Of a DNA stretch of 64,000 bases, positions 26,238 through 34,741 are shown piece by piece (position 1 is the first letter of the stretch; each line of letters begins with the position of its first letter). The translations under genes were made by a program, and so were the position numbers. This DNA is from Oceanirhabdus sp. W0125-5 (lineage in GTDB: Bacteria; Bacillota; Clostridia; Clostridiales; Clostridiaceae), in assembly GCF_027938815.1 (NCBI RefSeq), contig NZ_CP115913.1, positions 1,274,001 to 1,338,000 on the forward strand. Reading direction: 5' to 3'. The notes under the pieces were generated by a model. The model did no database searches. It had not been told where the DNA came from and saw only the letters and a list, made by a program, of their open reading frames with translations.

Positions 26238-27829
26238 ATGATTAAGAAATTATTTAATAAGAAAAATAAAGAAATTGATTATAGAAAGTATATACCAAAT
26301 CATGATTTTGATTCTGAAATATCGGCCTATGAAGCTGAAAAAGATTTGGGTAAAATATCAACAATATATTGGGCGTTGCTATTAGAAGATAAGGATTTAA
26401 AGAGAAGAGCTATAAACTCATTATCGGATACTATAGATAGCTTGAATAGAAAAAAATTAATCTTATTAGATAAGATTTTTCGTTCAACAACATCATATAG
26501 CTGGTCATATGAGTGGGAATCAGAGTCGGTTAATTCATTACTTGATTTAGACATGTCTCAAGAAGAAAAAATTAATATCATTGGATTATCAACATTTCAT
26601 CCAAATGGATATTTCCGTGAAAAGGCTTTAGATGAATTGTTTAAAATAGATAGTAATAAGATATTACCCTTTATTATTATAAGGACTAATGATTGGGTAG
26701 ATGTTATAAGAGAGAAATCAATTAAATATTTAATTGAATATATAAGTAAAGAAAACTTTGTAAGTATTATGGAACACTTCACACTTTTTAAGCATACAGC
26801 TGAATATTCAAGAGGTAATTCTTATAAGATTATGGAAGAAATTAATCAGTTAGGTGATACTGAAAACTTAACAGAAGAAATTTTAACTTGCTTAAAATGT
26901 AGAGACAATCATGCACGGGATTTTTGTTATAAGATATTAATAAACAGAAGATTAATTGATAGTGCTAATCTAATTAATATAATACTTAAAGAACCTATTG
27001 CTAAAATACGTGGAAAAGCCATTGAAAAAATTATTAAAACTTTATCAGATGAAAAACTTTATAGTTTAAAAGATATATTTTTAAATGATAAAGGGTATAA
27101 GGTTAGAGAGATAGCTTTAACTGAATTATTCAATCGTGGTTATTTTGATACACCAGTTAAACTAGAGTTTGCTTTAGTTGATAAATATTATTCTGTTAGA
27201 GAACTTGCTAGATATTATATGCGAAAATTAGGATTTAAGGATTTTATAAAATTTTATACTGAAAGATTACAGGATAGTAGTACAAATGAACATGCTTTAT
27301 TAGGATTAGCTGAAGTAGCTACAATAAATGAGATAGATATACTGAAGAGTAATCTAAATTATGAGAAAATTCCAGTGGTTAAGAAATTACTTAAATCTTT
27401 ATCGATTATTGATTTTAACCTTTGTGAATCTGAAGTAATAGATGCACTGAATGATGAAAGAGTTGGTATATCTAATGAAGCAAAAGAATACTTATCAACA
27501 ATAAAGGGATGTTTGACTTTAACTTAGTTTATAAAATATACAATGAAACTAATATAACTATAATTAAAAGAAATGCAGTAGTTGTGTTATGCAGTTGTCC
27601 TAAATGGGATTCTTTAAGATTTATTATGGAATTTGCTGCGAGCAGTGATGAATCTATTTCAGCTATTGGTAATAGTGCATTATACAGATGGGAAAGTACT
27701 TTTAATAGATCATTTACACAGCCTACAGCTACTCAACTAGAAGAAATAAAGAAATCTTATATTAATTATAAGGAGAAATTGAGTAAAGAGTTTATTGATT
27801 GGATTGGTTTTATCTTGAAGAAGCTATAA
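26238..27829 (+). pseudogene. HEAT-repeat protein, second copy with one-base deletion
   Basis: This gene is a near-identical duplicate of 18896-20488. Alignment shows GAAGCCAAAAG in the intact copy and GAAGCAAAAG here (27477-27486), a one-base loss that shifts frame and gives a stop at 27525-27527. The remaining 106 codons stay open in the other frame to 27829. The protein would lose its last four or so helices. Start is taken at ATG 26238 by homology; ATG 26232 is equally placed behind AAGGGGG. It is probably a recently inactivated copy, since substitutions elsewhere are few and conservative. Confidence 0.85.
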
Positions 27830-27857
27830 GCATGAAGATATACTTGGAGGTTACATT

Positions 27858-28361
27858 ATGAATGATTATAATTATTTTTCAGAGAATACTATTGAATTGA
27901 TGAGCGTACATGATTGTTATATTGAATCTATTGAACTTGATGATAATAAGATGACATGGAAGATGAGTCATCTTGATATATTACCTGAGCATGCTCTTAA
28001 TCCTTTTAACACACCTAAACAAACAGATAGTGGATTAATTTATTTTGAAAAATATAGAATTGTTAGCATGAAAAAAGATTATGGAGTTACAATTGATTCA
28101 AAGACTAAAAAACCAATAGGTAAACCTAAAATAATAGTGATTGATAAAATATTAAGAGAGCATTTAGATTTATTAAATGATACTCAAGTTTTAAGTTGTA
28201 ATCTGTTAAATAGAACAAATAATCGATACAAATATTATTTTTTAATTGATACCTTTGAATATATGATTGAAATAGAGGTAGAATTTCAGAATGCAAAGAT
28301 ATATTGGAATGAATATAAAAATGATGCATGGTTTGCAAGCAGATATAAAGGGTTGAAGTAA
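27858..28361 (+). CDS. Hypothetical protein, immunity-array member
   Basis: A 167-residue beta-rich soluble protein. It begins with a helix, then HDCYIESIELDDNKMTW, an opening shared by many small predicted immunity proteins (HD..I..I). The family is not assigned. Ribosome site TTGGAGG lies 7-8 bp before ATG 27858. Confidence 0.73.
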   Translation: MNDYNYFSENTIELMSVHDCYIESIELDDNKMTWKMSHLDILPEHALNPFNTPKQTDSGLIYFEKYRIVSMKKDYGVTIDSKTKKPIGKPKIIVIDKILREHLDLLNDTQVLSCNLLNRTNNRYKYYFLIDTFEYMIEIEVEFQNAKIYWNEYKNDAWFASRYKGLK

Positions 28362-28525
28362 TAAACTTCACAAAATGAGAAGCTTATCAAAAAAATAGGA
28401 TATTAATAACTTGGAGTCAAAGTCATGAATAATTAGTAGAAAGGTTTTTCATTTTCTGTAATAGTTGTATTTAAAATAGGTTTTTAACTCTACTGTGAAT
28501 AAAATTGTAATTAGGTGGTGTTAGT

Positions 28526-28888
28526 ATTAATAAAGAATATTTCGCAAATAAAATTGTACTTAAATTTCCAGAGGACGAGAAAATATTTAAAGAGCATTTA
28601 GAAATATATGGTGAATTGTTAGGGCATGTTTTCTTTTCAGAGGGTATTAATGAACCATTATTTGAGTTGCTTAAAATTAATACAGATAAAAATTTAATTA
28701 AAAAATATATATCTTTTATTGAAGAAATGTATAGCGATGGAGATGATGATGTTAAGAATATTGTAATTGTAACTATATTAGAAAGATTAGGTGATGATGG
28801 TAAAGTACTAAGTAATGCTTACTCCTACTTTTCAAAGGAGCTAATTTGTATGTCAAAAGAAGTAGAAAGTTTTTGGGGGCGTAGATAA
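28526..28888 (+). CDS. DUF7674-like protein with probable ATT start
   Basis: The frame is open from 28511 to the stop at 28886-28888 with no ATG, GTG or TTG before 28616. Homology-like sequence begins far upstream (NKEYFANKIVLKFPEDEKIFKEHLEIYGELLGHVFF), matching the DUF7674 pattern of PE.......H....GELLPHVFF and a late GDDDVKNIVIVTILERL. The ribosome site AGGTGGTG (28513-28520) points to ATT at 28526 as start, giving 120 residues. Starting at TTG 28616 would delete a conserved third of the protein. Alternatively the start codon has been lost by mutation. Confidence 0.6.
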   Translation: MNKEYFANKIVLKFPEDEKIFKEHLEIYGELLGHVFFSEGINEPLFELLKINTDKNLIKKYISFIEEMYSDGDDDVKNIVIVTILERLGDDGKVLSNAYSYFSKELICMSKEVESFWGRR

Positions 28889-29082
28889 TTTATATACTAT
28901 TAATTAATAAAAAAAGTGTCCATTTGATTTTACATCATTCCTGTACTCAAGGTGTATTTTAGTGTTATAGAAGCTTTTTAATCTTAGGTACCTTATTTCA
29001 GCAGGCATGCCATGACTCCTTTAGATAAGGTATGTTCTTTGATTATATCAAATATATCACACCAGTTTTAATCAAGATAGCT
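28889..29082. other. Gap between convergent island genes
   Basis: An 8-bp stem (TACCTTAT at 28989-28996 with ATAAGGTA at 29025-29032) encloses a small palindrome GGCATGCC (29003-29010). No T run follows, so termination is uncertain. Nothing else is recognised. Confidence 0.35.
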
Positions 29083-29529
29083 TTAATAATGAACCCATAC
29101 TTCTTTGATTTTACAACATAATTTTTGTTCTATAGTATCTATCAATTCTTCATTTAACTTTAACTTAGGATTTGAAATTTCAATCATGAATTTTGCGAAA
29201 CCAGCTGATAAAATATATTTTAAATCATTAAGAGTAGAAGAATTTTTACAACATGGAGTAATAACATTTAAATCTTCAAAAAGATTTTCATATGCAGCAC
29301 TCATTTTTTCATGCCACCAATCAATAGATATATCGAATCCACAATAAGGACATACTATACTTTCAAAATTACTCCCTTGGTCAACAAATTCTACATTTTT
29401 GAATACTTTAATTTTAACCTCATGAGCTAATAAATTTATTCTAAGAAATTCTTCTATTTCATGTCTATCATCTAGAGTAGGAATAAATTTATAGTCTTTT
29501 GGTATTACTTTTAAAATATTATTAGACAT
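29083..29529 (-). CDS. Hypothetical cysteine-motif protein, immunity-type
   Basis: A 148-residue protein with CPYCGFDISIDWW in the middle and a CC pair 30 residues later, likely a zinc site, followed by a helical C-terminus ending KEVWVHY. The family is unrecognised but the size and position fit the immunity array. The minus-strand ribosome site GGAGAG precedes the ATG. It is one of two island genes on the minus strand, forming a short operon with the next gene. Confidence 0.72.
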   Translation of the reverse strand: MSNNILKVIPKDYKFIPTLDDRHEIEEFLRINLLAHEVKIKVFKNVEFVDQGSNFESIVCPYCGFDISIDWWHEKMSAAYENLFEDLNVITPCCKNSSTLNDLKYILSAGFAKFMIEISNPKLKLNEELIDTIEQKLCCKIKEVWVHY

Positions 29530-29562
29530 ATTAGCTCTCCAATCTTTATTTATTATTAAATA

Positions 29563-30012
29563 TTAATCTAATATAATTCCATTTTCAGTTTCTTTACGCT
29601 CAAGTCCGAAAAAACTCATTTCCCAAATACAATGAGCTATAATATTAGGAGTACTCATCTTAGATAATGTTTCTGTATCAATTTTTAAACCTAGCCAAGT
29701 ACTAAATTTACATCCTTCAATACCATATACTTGACCAGCTTTATCTATACCACCTACATCAAAGTATAATTCTTTGTCATTTTCATAATATTCTTCTTGA
29801 TATACTGCTTCACCATCTTTATCATCTTTGAAAGCACTTATATAAATAGCTAGATTGTCTTTATTTTCTACTGGGACGATGTCTCTTAGCTTTTTATAAA
29901 AATTTTTGTATTCTAAATATGATTTTTCAGTTTCAGTTTTATAGTGTCTAATAAAACAATCCCAAACATCACTAAAATTAGTTTCATTAATTAAATCTTT
30001 AAATATAGTCAT
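29563..30012 (-). CDS. DUF6557-like protein
   Basis: A 149-residue protein matching the DUF6557 layout: FKDLINETNFSDVWDCFIRHY at the start, a central FDVGGIDKAGQVYGIEGCKFSTWLGLKI, and the closing IIAHCIWEMSFFGLERKE. The function of the family is unknown; it is frequent in immunity-type neighbourhoods. Ribosome site AAGGTG precedes the ATG on the minus strand. It is first of the two-gene minus-strand unit. Confidence 0.65.
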   Translation of the reverse strand: MTIFKDLINETNFSDVWDCFIRHYKTETEKSYLEYKNFYKKLRDIVPVENKDNLAIYISAFKDDKDGEAVYQEEYYENDKELYFDVGGIDKAGQVYGIEGCKFSTWLGLKIDTETLSKMSTPNIIAHCIWEMSFFGLERKETENGIILD

Positions 30013-30283
30013 AATTTCACCTTTTTCACTTTCATAGTATGTAATATAGCAAGTTGAAAACCCACTATTTATTTCATTGAACTTACTATTATAACAATCT
30101 CTATAGCTGCTTAGCTACTTGTGATGCAAAATAAATATTTGGACTATAATTCTTTTGTATCTATTCTAAATTATACAGAATTATCAACTTACTTTCAAAT
30201 ATTTAACATTTGTTCGGACGTACAATTCCAATATTATTCTTAAATCTAGCCAAACATAACAAAAAGTATAAATAAATTATATT
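30013..30283. other. Gap upstream of the recombinase unit
   Basis: About 270 AT-rich bases between the divergent DUF6557-like gene and the recombinase leader. A short dyad TTGT-N8-ACAA lies near 30212-30227, but I cannot link it to a known operator. No gene is seen. Promoters for both directions must lie here or nearby. Confidence 0.35.
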
Positions 30284-30327
30284 CCTCAGCATATAATTAT
30301 AAAAAAATAATATGTTGAGGTCTTTTT
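30284..30327 (+). promoter_or_regulatory. Hairpin that covers the ribosome site of the recombinase leader gene
   Basis: CCTCAGCATAT (30284-30294) pairs with ATATGTTGAGG (30310-30320, one mismatch), followed by TCTTTTT right up to the ATG at 30328. The right arm contains GAGG (30317-30320), the only ribosome site for that start, 7 bp away. The structure could both terminate read-through transcripts and hide the ribosome site, keeping recombinase low except from a promoter or condition that opens it. Confidence 0.55.
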
Positions 30328-30495
30328 ATGGCAAAAAATAAGTTCATTGTAGAAAGACATTATAGTAATCAGTCAATTGATAAGCTAATGAAGTCTTTGG
30401 TTATTGTTAAACTAAATCAAAGTATGAAAGAACAGAGAGATGAGAAGACTAATGACAACATAAATACCGCTCTCATAAAAGATGAGAGTAGGTGA
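30328..30495 (+). CDS. Small leader ORF preceding the serine recombinase
   Basis: A 55-residue basic protein beginning MAKNKFIVERHYSNQSIDKL, too short for routine gene tracks. Its stop TGA (30493-30495) lies within the ribosome site region of the recombinase, whose ATG is 5 bp further on, so the two are translationally coupled. Similar small basic ORFs commonly precede large serine recombinases in Firmicutes. It may regulate recombinase translation or act as an accessory factor (inference). Confidence 0.7.
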   Translation: MAKNKFIVERHYSNQSIDKLMKSLVIVKLNQSMKEQRDEKTNDNINTALIKDESR

Positions 30496-30500
30496 TAGCT

Positions 30501-32054
30501 ATGCTTAAGGAATGGAAAGTAGCAATCTATGCTAGGGTTTCGACTGACAAACGAGAGCAGCAAGAGTCAATTCCAGCACAGATTCAATGTCTTGAAGAGT
30601 GGTTAGCCAAAAATGGTAAAGAGGATAGAAATTATAATTATAAATTAATTAAAATATATGAAGACCAAGGGGTAAGTGGTTCGACTTTCGAACGTGATAG
30701 TTTTAAACAAATGGAAGAAGATATTGAGAGTGGTAAGATTGATATGGTTCTCACCAGGGATTTATCTAGATTCGGAAGAAACTATATCACATCTGGATAT
30801 TATTTAGAAGATTACTTTAAAGTCAAAGGTGTTAGATTTATATCTGTATTGGATAACGTCGATACCATAGACGATGTGAATGATATTGTACCATTCAAAA
30901 ATATTTTAAATGAGATGTACATTAAGGATTGTTCTCGAAGAACTAGAGATGGTTTAAAACAAAGAATGAAAAGAGGTTCCTGTATCTTGAGTAAGCCTCC
31001 ATATGGATACAATATAATTGATGTATTTGAAAATGGGGTCAAGAATAAGAAGTTAGTGTCAGCTAATGATGAAACAACAGAAGTGGTAAAAAAGATTTAT
31101 GATTTATATCTACAAGGATGGGGAGTTGGCAGAATAGCAACTCATTTAAATAATAAGAGTATAGCACCTCCATCTATGAGATTTAATACTTTTCCTAAAT
31201 CAAAATTTGGGCTGTGGACCAACAATACCATTCAATCAATACTGTCTAATCCTAAATATAAAGGTGTATTGATACAGGGGCAATATAGGAAAGTAACTTA
31301 TAAATCTAAAAAAGTTGTCAAGGTACCTGAAGATGAGTGGATTAATGGTGGAGAATTTGAAGGAATAATTGATAAAGATACCTTTGAGAAAGTAGAAGAA
31401 GAAATGAAAAGAAGGTCTAAAGGATATAGATATAAGGGAGCTCCAAAGCATATCTTCTCAACAGTATTAAGCTGTAATGAGTGTAAAGGTTCTATGTCTT
31501 ATAGAAAGAAATATCAAGGATACAAATGTACAAATAGCCAAATGGGTGGAGGTAGGTGTACAGCTCATTCCATTAAAGAAGAGTATCTTAAAGAAATAAT
31601 TATTCAAGATTTAAAAGCATTCGTGAAAGAGTATGTTGATGAGAATGAACTTTACGATGAAATTGAAGGAATGTTAAATAAGAAAAGTAATTTTGGAGAT
31701 AGGATAATTGAGATTGATAAAGAACTAAAGAAGCTTGATAGCCAATTTGAAAGAGTATACCTTGATAAGATAAATAATGTTTTGAGCGAAAGAAATTTTG
31801 AGAATATCGCCTGTACAATAGAGAAGAAACAGAATAATTTAATCCAATTTAAGGATGAGCTATTAGAAACTAAGGAAAAATATGATGATAAAAATGCTGT
31901 ATATGAGGCATACAAAGATAAAGTTGATAAGATATTAAGCTTTCAAGAGTTTGATAGAATGACCGTAGAGAGCTTGATTAATAAGATTATAATAACAGAA
32001 GACAAAGAAACAAAAGAAAAGAAGATAGACATTTATTATAAGTTCCATTCATAA
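30501..32054 (+). CDS. Large serine recombinase (site-specific integrase) of the island
   Basis: A 517-residue recombinase. The resolvase catalytic domain (residues 5-150) has Y10-ARVS with nucleophile S14, then QG-VSGS, and DLSRFGRN. The recombinase domain spans about 160-260, a zinc ribbon uses C325, C328, C343 and C353, and a coiled-coil region is near 395-465. This order is standard for large serine integrases. ATG at 30501 with AGGTGA (30490-30495) is preferred to GTG 30492. The gene ends 55 bp from attR and points out of the island. It should integrate and, with a directionality factor, excise the island at the AC core. No separate excision factor is recognised. Confidence 0.95.
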   Translation: MLKEWKVAIYARVSTDKREQQESIPAQIQCLEEWLAKNGKEDRNYNYKLIKIYEDQGVSGSTFERDSFKQMEEDIESGKIDMVLTRDLSRFGRNYITSGYYLEDYFKVKGVRFISVLDNVDTIDDVNDIVPFKNILNEMYIKDCSRRTRDGLKQRMKRGSCILSKPPYGYNIIDVFENGVKNKKLVSANDETTEVVKKIYDLYLQGWGVGRIATHLNNKSIAPPSMRFNTFPKSKFGLWTNNTIQSILSNPKYKGVLIQGQYRKVTYKSKKVVKVPEDEWINGGEFEGIIDKDTFEKVEEEMKRRSKGYRYKGAPKHIFSTVLSCNECKGSMSYRKKYQGYKCTNSQMGGGRCTAHSIKEEYLKEIIIQDLKAFVKEYVDENELYDEIEGMLNKKSNFGDRIIEIDKELKKLDSQFERVYLDKINNVLSERNFENIACTIEKKQNNLIQFKDELLETKEKYDDKNAVYEAYKDKVDKILSFQEFDRMTVESLINKIIITEDKETKEKKIDIYYKFHS

Positions 32055-32089
32055 AAAACAATTCTTAAATATTAATAATCTAAAATGAC

Positions 32090-32125
32090 CCATAACGTCT
32101 AAAACCCGACCGCTACATGCATTGG
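32090..32125 (+). other. attR: right junction of the island in manC
   Basis: The island arm CGTCTAAAAC (32096-32105) is followed by CCGACC, where manC resumes with GCTACATGC. The shared GACC is at 32108-32111 and the proposed AC crossover at 32109-32110. The arm is the imperfect inverted complement of the left arm. Confidence 0.85.
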
Positions 32126-32921
32126 TCTTTCAGCAGTAAAACTTTTAAAAAAAGATAAGGATGCAACCATGATTGTACTTCCTTCAGATCACCACATTGA
32201 TGGTGAACAACAATTTAGGGACACTATTGAAAACGCAGTTGAAACAGCACAGAGAAGACGAGGATTAGTAACCATAGGTATAAAACCAACAAGACCTGAA
32301 ACTGGGTATGGATATATAGAAATGGGTAACCGTGTTAGTGGTGAAATACCGACCTATAAGATTTCAAGATTCCTAGAAAAACCTAACCTGGAGGTAGCGA
32401 AAGATCTACTGATGAAGGGAAATTACCTTTGGAATAGCGGAATGTTTGTATGGAGAGCAGATGTATTCCTAAGAGAAATGGAAAAATATTTAGGAAAGAC
32501 ATATAAAAGGCTAATGGATATATATGTTAATCTAGATACAGAAAACGAGGATAGGGTAGTTGAGGAACAGTATAATCTCATAGATGGCATATCCGTAGAC
32601 TTTGGAATAATGCAGAAGACGCGTAAAGGATATGTGGTTAAATGTGAGTTTACTTGGGATGACGTAGGTAACTATGGTGCCTTAAGTAGATTTTTAAGAA
32701 GTCATAATGGAAATGGTGTAAGAGGGAATGTATTTATAGAGCAATCTGAAAATTGTTCTGTATTTGCAAAAGATAAATTTATTATTGGATTTGGAGTCAA
32801 AGATTTAGTTGTTGTTGAGGATGGAGATGTAATCCTCATAATGGATAAAAATAGAGATCAAGAAGTTAAACACCTTGTGAGTAAGTTAAAAGAGAAAGGA
32901 AATTACGAAGGGTACTTATAG
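32109..32921 (+). pseudogene. manC: Mannose-1-phosphate guanylyltransferase, 3' part interrupted by island
   Basis: From ACC at 32109 the frame reads T-ATCIGLSAVKLLKKDKDATMIVLPSDHHI and continues 270 codons to the stop at 32919-32921. It contains the family motifs LPSDHHI, RPETGYGYIE, FLEKPN and the WNSGMFVW segment, with CEFTWDDVGN near the end. Joined to codons 1-85 of the left part it makes a 355-residue protein of normal length for the short form. Internal ATG 32169 could give a 250-residue fragment, but without the GGKGTR nucleotide site it should be inactive. Confidence 0.93.
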
Positions 32922-32973
32922 ATAAAGTTATCCAAAGAGTTTATGGAAATTATTAAAAATTGATACAGTATGT

Positions 32974-33006
32974 TAATCCTCACAGATTTATTCTGTGGGG
33001 ATTTTA
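32974..33006 (+). terminator. Terminator after manC
   Basis: AATCCTCACAGA (32976-32987) pairs with TCTGTGGGGATT (32993-33004) around a short loop, followed by TTATAT. One mismatch is present. Confidence 0.65.
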
Positions 33007-33057
33007 TATGCTATGATATAATACAATGAAAAGTATTGTTGTCTAAGGAGAAGAAGA

Positions 33058-33741
33058 ATGAATAATAAGGGGATACCTAGAATTTATAAACGTCAGGAAA
33101 AGAGCATATTAAAAGAATCTAAAAGACAAGGGCTAGAAGTAATTGATGTAATGTACGTTGATTTTAAGGAAGAGGATAGAAATAACAACGTATTAAATAC
33201 TGCTGTGAAATCAATCTTGGGTGGAAACTTGAAGGTTACTTATGCTCAAGTATTTTTATTTAATAAAAATGGAGAGAAACAGATATATATACAGCCATAT
33301 GCTGGACAAATTGCTTTGCCTGGGGAACATCATATAATATTATCTGGAGGATTTTCGTCTCCCATTGTACTTAAAGATCAAGAGATGTATGGTGGACCCT
33401 GTTGGAAATGTAAAAATAGCAAATTAGAAAATTGGGTAAATAAAGAGGAAACACCACTTGAGAAAGCTTCAAAAGAAGTTGAGTTCCAATGGACTGTAGG
33501 AACTGGAAAGATAGACTTAGAGTGGGGGGGACAGTTTTATTATATAGGAGAGGGAAAATCACATTTAATAATGCAATCTGGACGTTATGGTGGATTTATA
33601 ACATATAAAGTTGGGTTTAAAGAGTTTGGTCAATTGGTTGAAGCACTGAAAAATATCCTTGAGGATAAGGTCTATGATGAGCAGCAGCCTATTTACAAGT
33701 CGCATTATATTAATATAGTAAAAAAATATATAAACAGTTAA
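33058..33741 (+). CDS. Hypothetical protein
   Basis: A 227-residue soluble protein I do not recognise. It begins with a charged helix (RIYKRQEKSILKESKRQ), has a central beta-rich region (VFLFNKNGEKQIYIQPY; GQIALPGEHHIILSGGF) and a CWKCKN pair that might bind metal. Ribosome site AAGGAGAAG precedes ATG 33058. It lies just outside the island and is probably ordinary host chromosome. Confidence 0.75.
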   Translation: MNNKGIPRIYKRQEKSILKESKRQGLEVIDVMYVDFKEEDRNNNVLNTAVKSILGGNLKVTYAQVFLFNKNGEKQIYIQPYAGQIALPGEHHIILSGGFSSPIVLKDQEMYGGPCWKCKNSKLENWVNKEETPLEKASKEVEFQWTVGTGKIDLEWGGQFYYIGEGKSHLIMQSGRYGGFITYKVGFKEFGQLVEALKNILEDKVYDEQQPIYKSHYINIVKKYINS

Positions 33742-33864
33742 ATATCATCCGCTATATTCTTAATTTACAATTATTTTACAAAAACTATATAGGGTGTATA
33801 CTTATAATTGATATTATATTTATGGGTGAAATAATATTAATAAATTAATGTTGGAGGAGAATTT

Positions 33865-34593
33865 ATGAAAAAAATAATATCAATAATGCTTATATTATTA
33901 ATATCCTTAACTGGATGTACTGTAAATGGAGTAGGGTTAGAATCTAAAAAGGGGTCTGGAATAAAAGAGACAAAGACATTTGATTTAAAGGGCTTTAAAA
34001 AGATTTCTGCATCTCATGTGTTTCAGGTAACAATTGAGAAATCAGATGAGTTTTATGTAGAGGTCACATATGACGATAATTTAGCTGAAGATATTAAGGT
34101 TGAAGTTAAGGGAGATACACTTAAGTTGTATATGGATAAAAAATTCAATTATAATAATGTAGAGGTAAAGGCTACTATTAAAATGCCAGACATATATGGT
34201 ATTAAAGGATCCGGAGTATGTGATTTTGAATTAGAAGAAGGGTTTGACTTTGATCATGATCTTAATTTAGATTTTTCAGGTGTTAGTAAGCTTAGAGGAA
34301 AGATAAGTACTGGAAATATAGAAATAGATATTAGTGGTTGTAGTAGTGTTTCACTTAAGGGTTCTGGAAAAGAGTTATCATGCGATGTTTCAGGGGTTAG
34401 TGATCTTGATTTAGAGAACTTTATAGTAGATAATGCTGATGTAGAGGTAAGTGGAAGTAGTACAGCTGAAATTAATACTAATGGAAAGATTAAAGTTGAT
34501 GCAAGTGGAACTTCAACCTTAAAATATAAGGGAGATGCAACTATTGACTCTTTAGACGTATCAGGTGTTGCTAAGGTAAAGAAAATAAAATAG
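33865..34593 (+). CDS. GIN-domain (DUF2807) lipoprotein
   Basis: The N-terminus is a lipoprotein signal with lipobox LTGC (Cys at residue 18). The rest forms a right-handed beta-helix-like GIN domain of repeated short strands rich in SG.S, D.SG and G.S (FSGVSKLRG, ISGCSSVSL, VSGVSDLDL, VSGSSTAEI, ASGTSTLKY). Known relatives are surface proteins of unclear function; the fold is a common bacterial autotransporter-head-like domain. Ribosome site TTGGAGGAG precedes ATG 33865. It is anchored to the outer face of the cell membrane. Confidence 0.85.
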   Translation: MKKIISIMLILLISLTGCTVNGVGLESKKGSGIKETKTFDLKGFKKISASHVFQVTIEKSDEFYVEVTYDDNLAEDIKVEVKGDTLKLYMDKKFNYNNVEVKATIKMPDIYGIKGSGVCDFELEEGFDFDHDLNLDFSGVSKLRGKISTGNIEIDISGCSSVSLKGSGKELSCDVSGVSDLDLENFIVDNADVEVSGSSTAEINTNGKIKVDASGTSTLKYKGDATIDSLDVSGVAKVKKIK

Positions 34594-34596
34594 TTT

Positions 34597-34636
34597 AAAA
34601 TATCTACAGAAATTTTCTGTAGATATTTTTATTTTT
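34597..34636 (+). terminator. Terminator of the GIN-domain gene
   Basis: AAATATCTACAGAAA and its complement TTTCTGTAGATATTT form a tight stem beginning just after the stop, followed by TTATTTTT. Confidence 0.8.
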
Positions 34637-34741
34637 AAGATTACTTGAATTTATTTATCAAGCACTTATTATACTAATAATAAAGGTATTGGAGATATTA
34701 ATATGTATTGCATAATATTATTTGAAACAGGAGAAGTATAG

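Larger units (their letters stand above)
15658..32110 (+). mobile_element. 16.45-kb integrative island inserted in manC, carrying an immunity-gene array
   Basis: The island splits manC so that removing 15658-32110 (or an equivalent span within the shared GACC) restores one uninterrupted 355-codon frame. It encodes a large serine recombinase at the right end, 55 bp from attR, which is the usual position for self-encoded integrases. The cargo is about twenty small genes, nearly all on the plus strand. Many look like toxin-immunity or antitoxin proteins and none is a recognisable toxin, conjugation or phage structural gene. Left-end repeats at 15657 and 24656 suggest a composite origin. Whether it excises is unknown. 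Confidence 0.92.

Noticed and set aside
27477-27530. Programmed ribosomal frameshift in the second HEAT gene
   Set aside because: There is no heptameric slippery sequence or downstream structure, and the intact copy at 18896 shows that a single base is missing.
32169-32921. Independent 250-residue nucleotidyltransferase starting at ATG 32169
   Set aside because: The frame continues upstream to the island junction with conserved residues, and the N-terminal nucleotide-binding signature is on the other side of the island.
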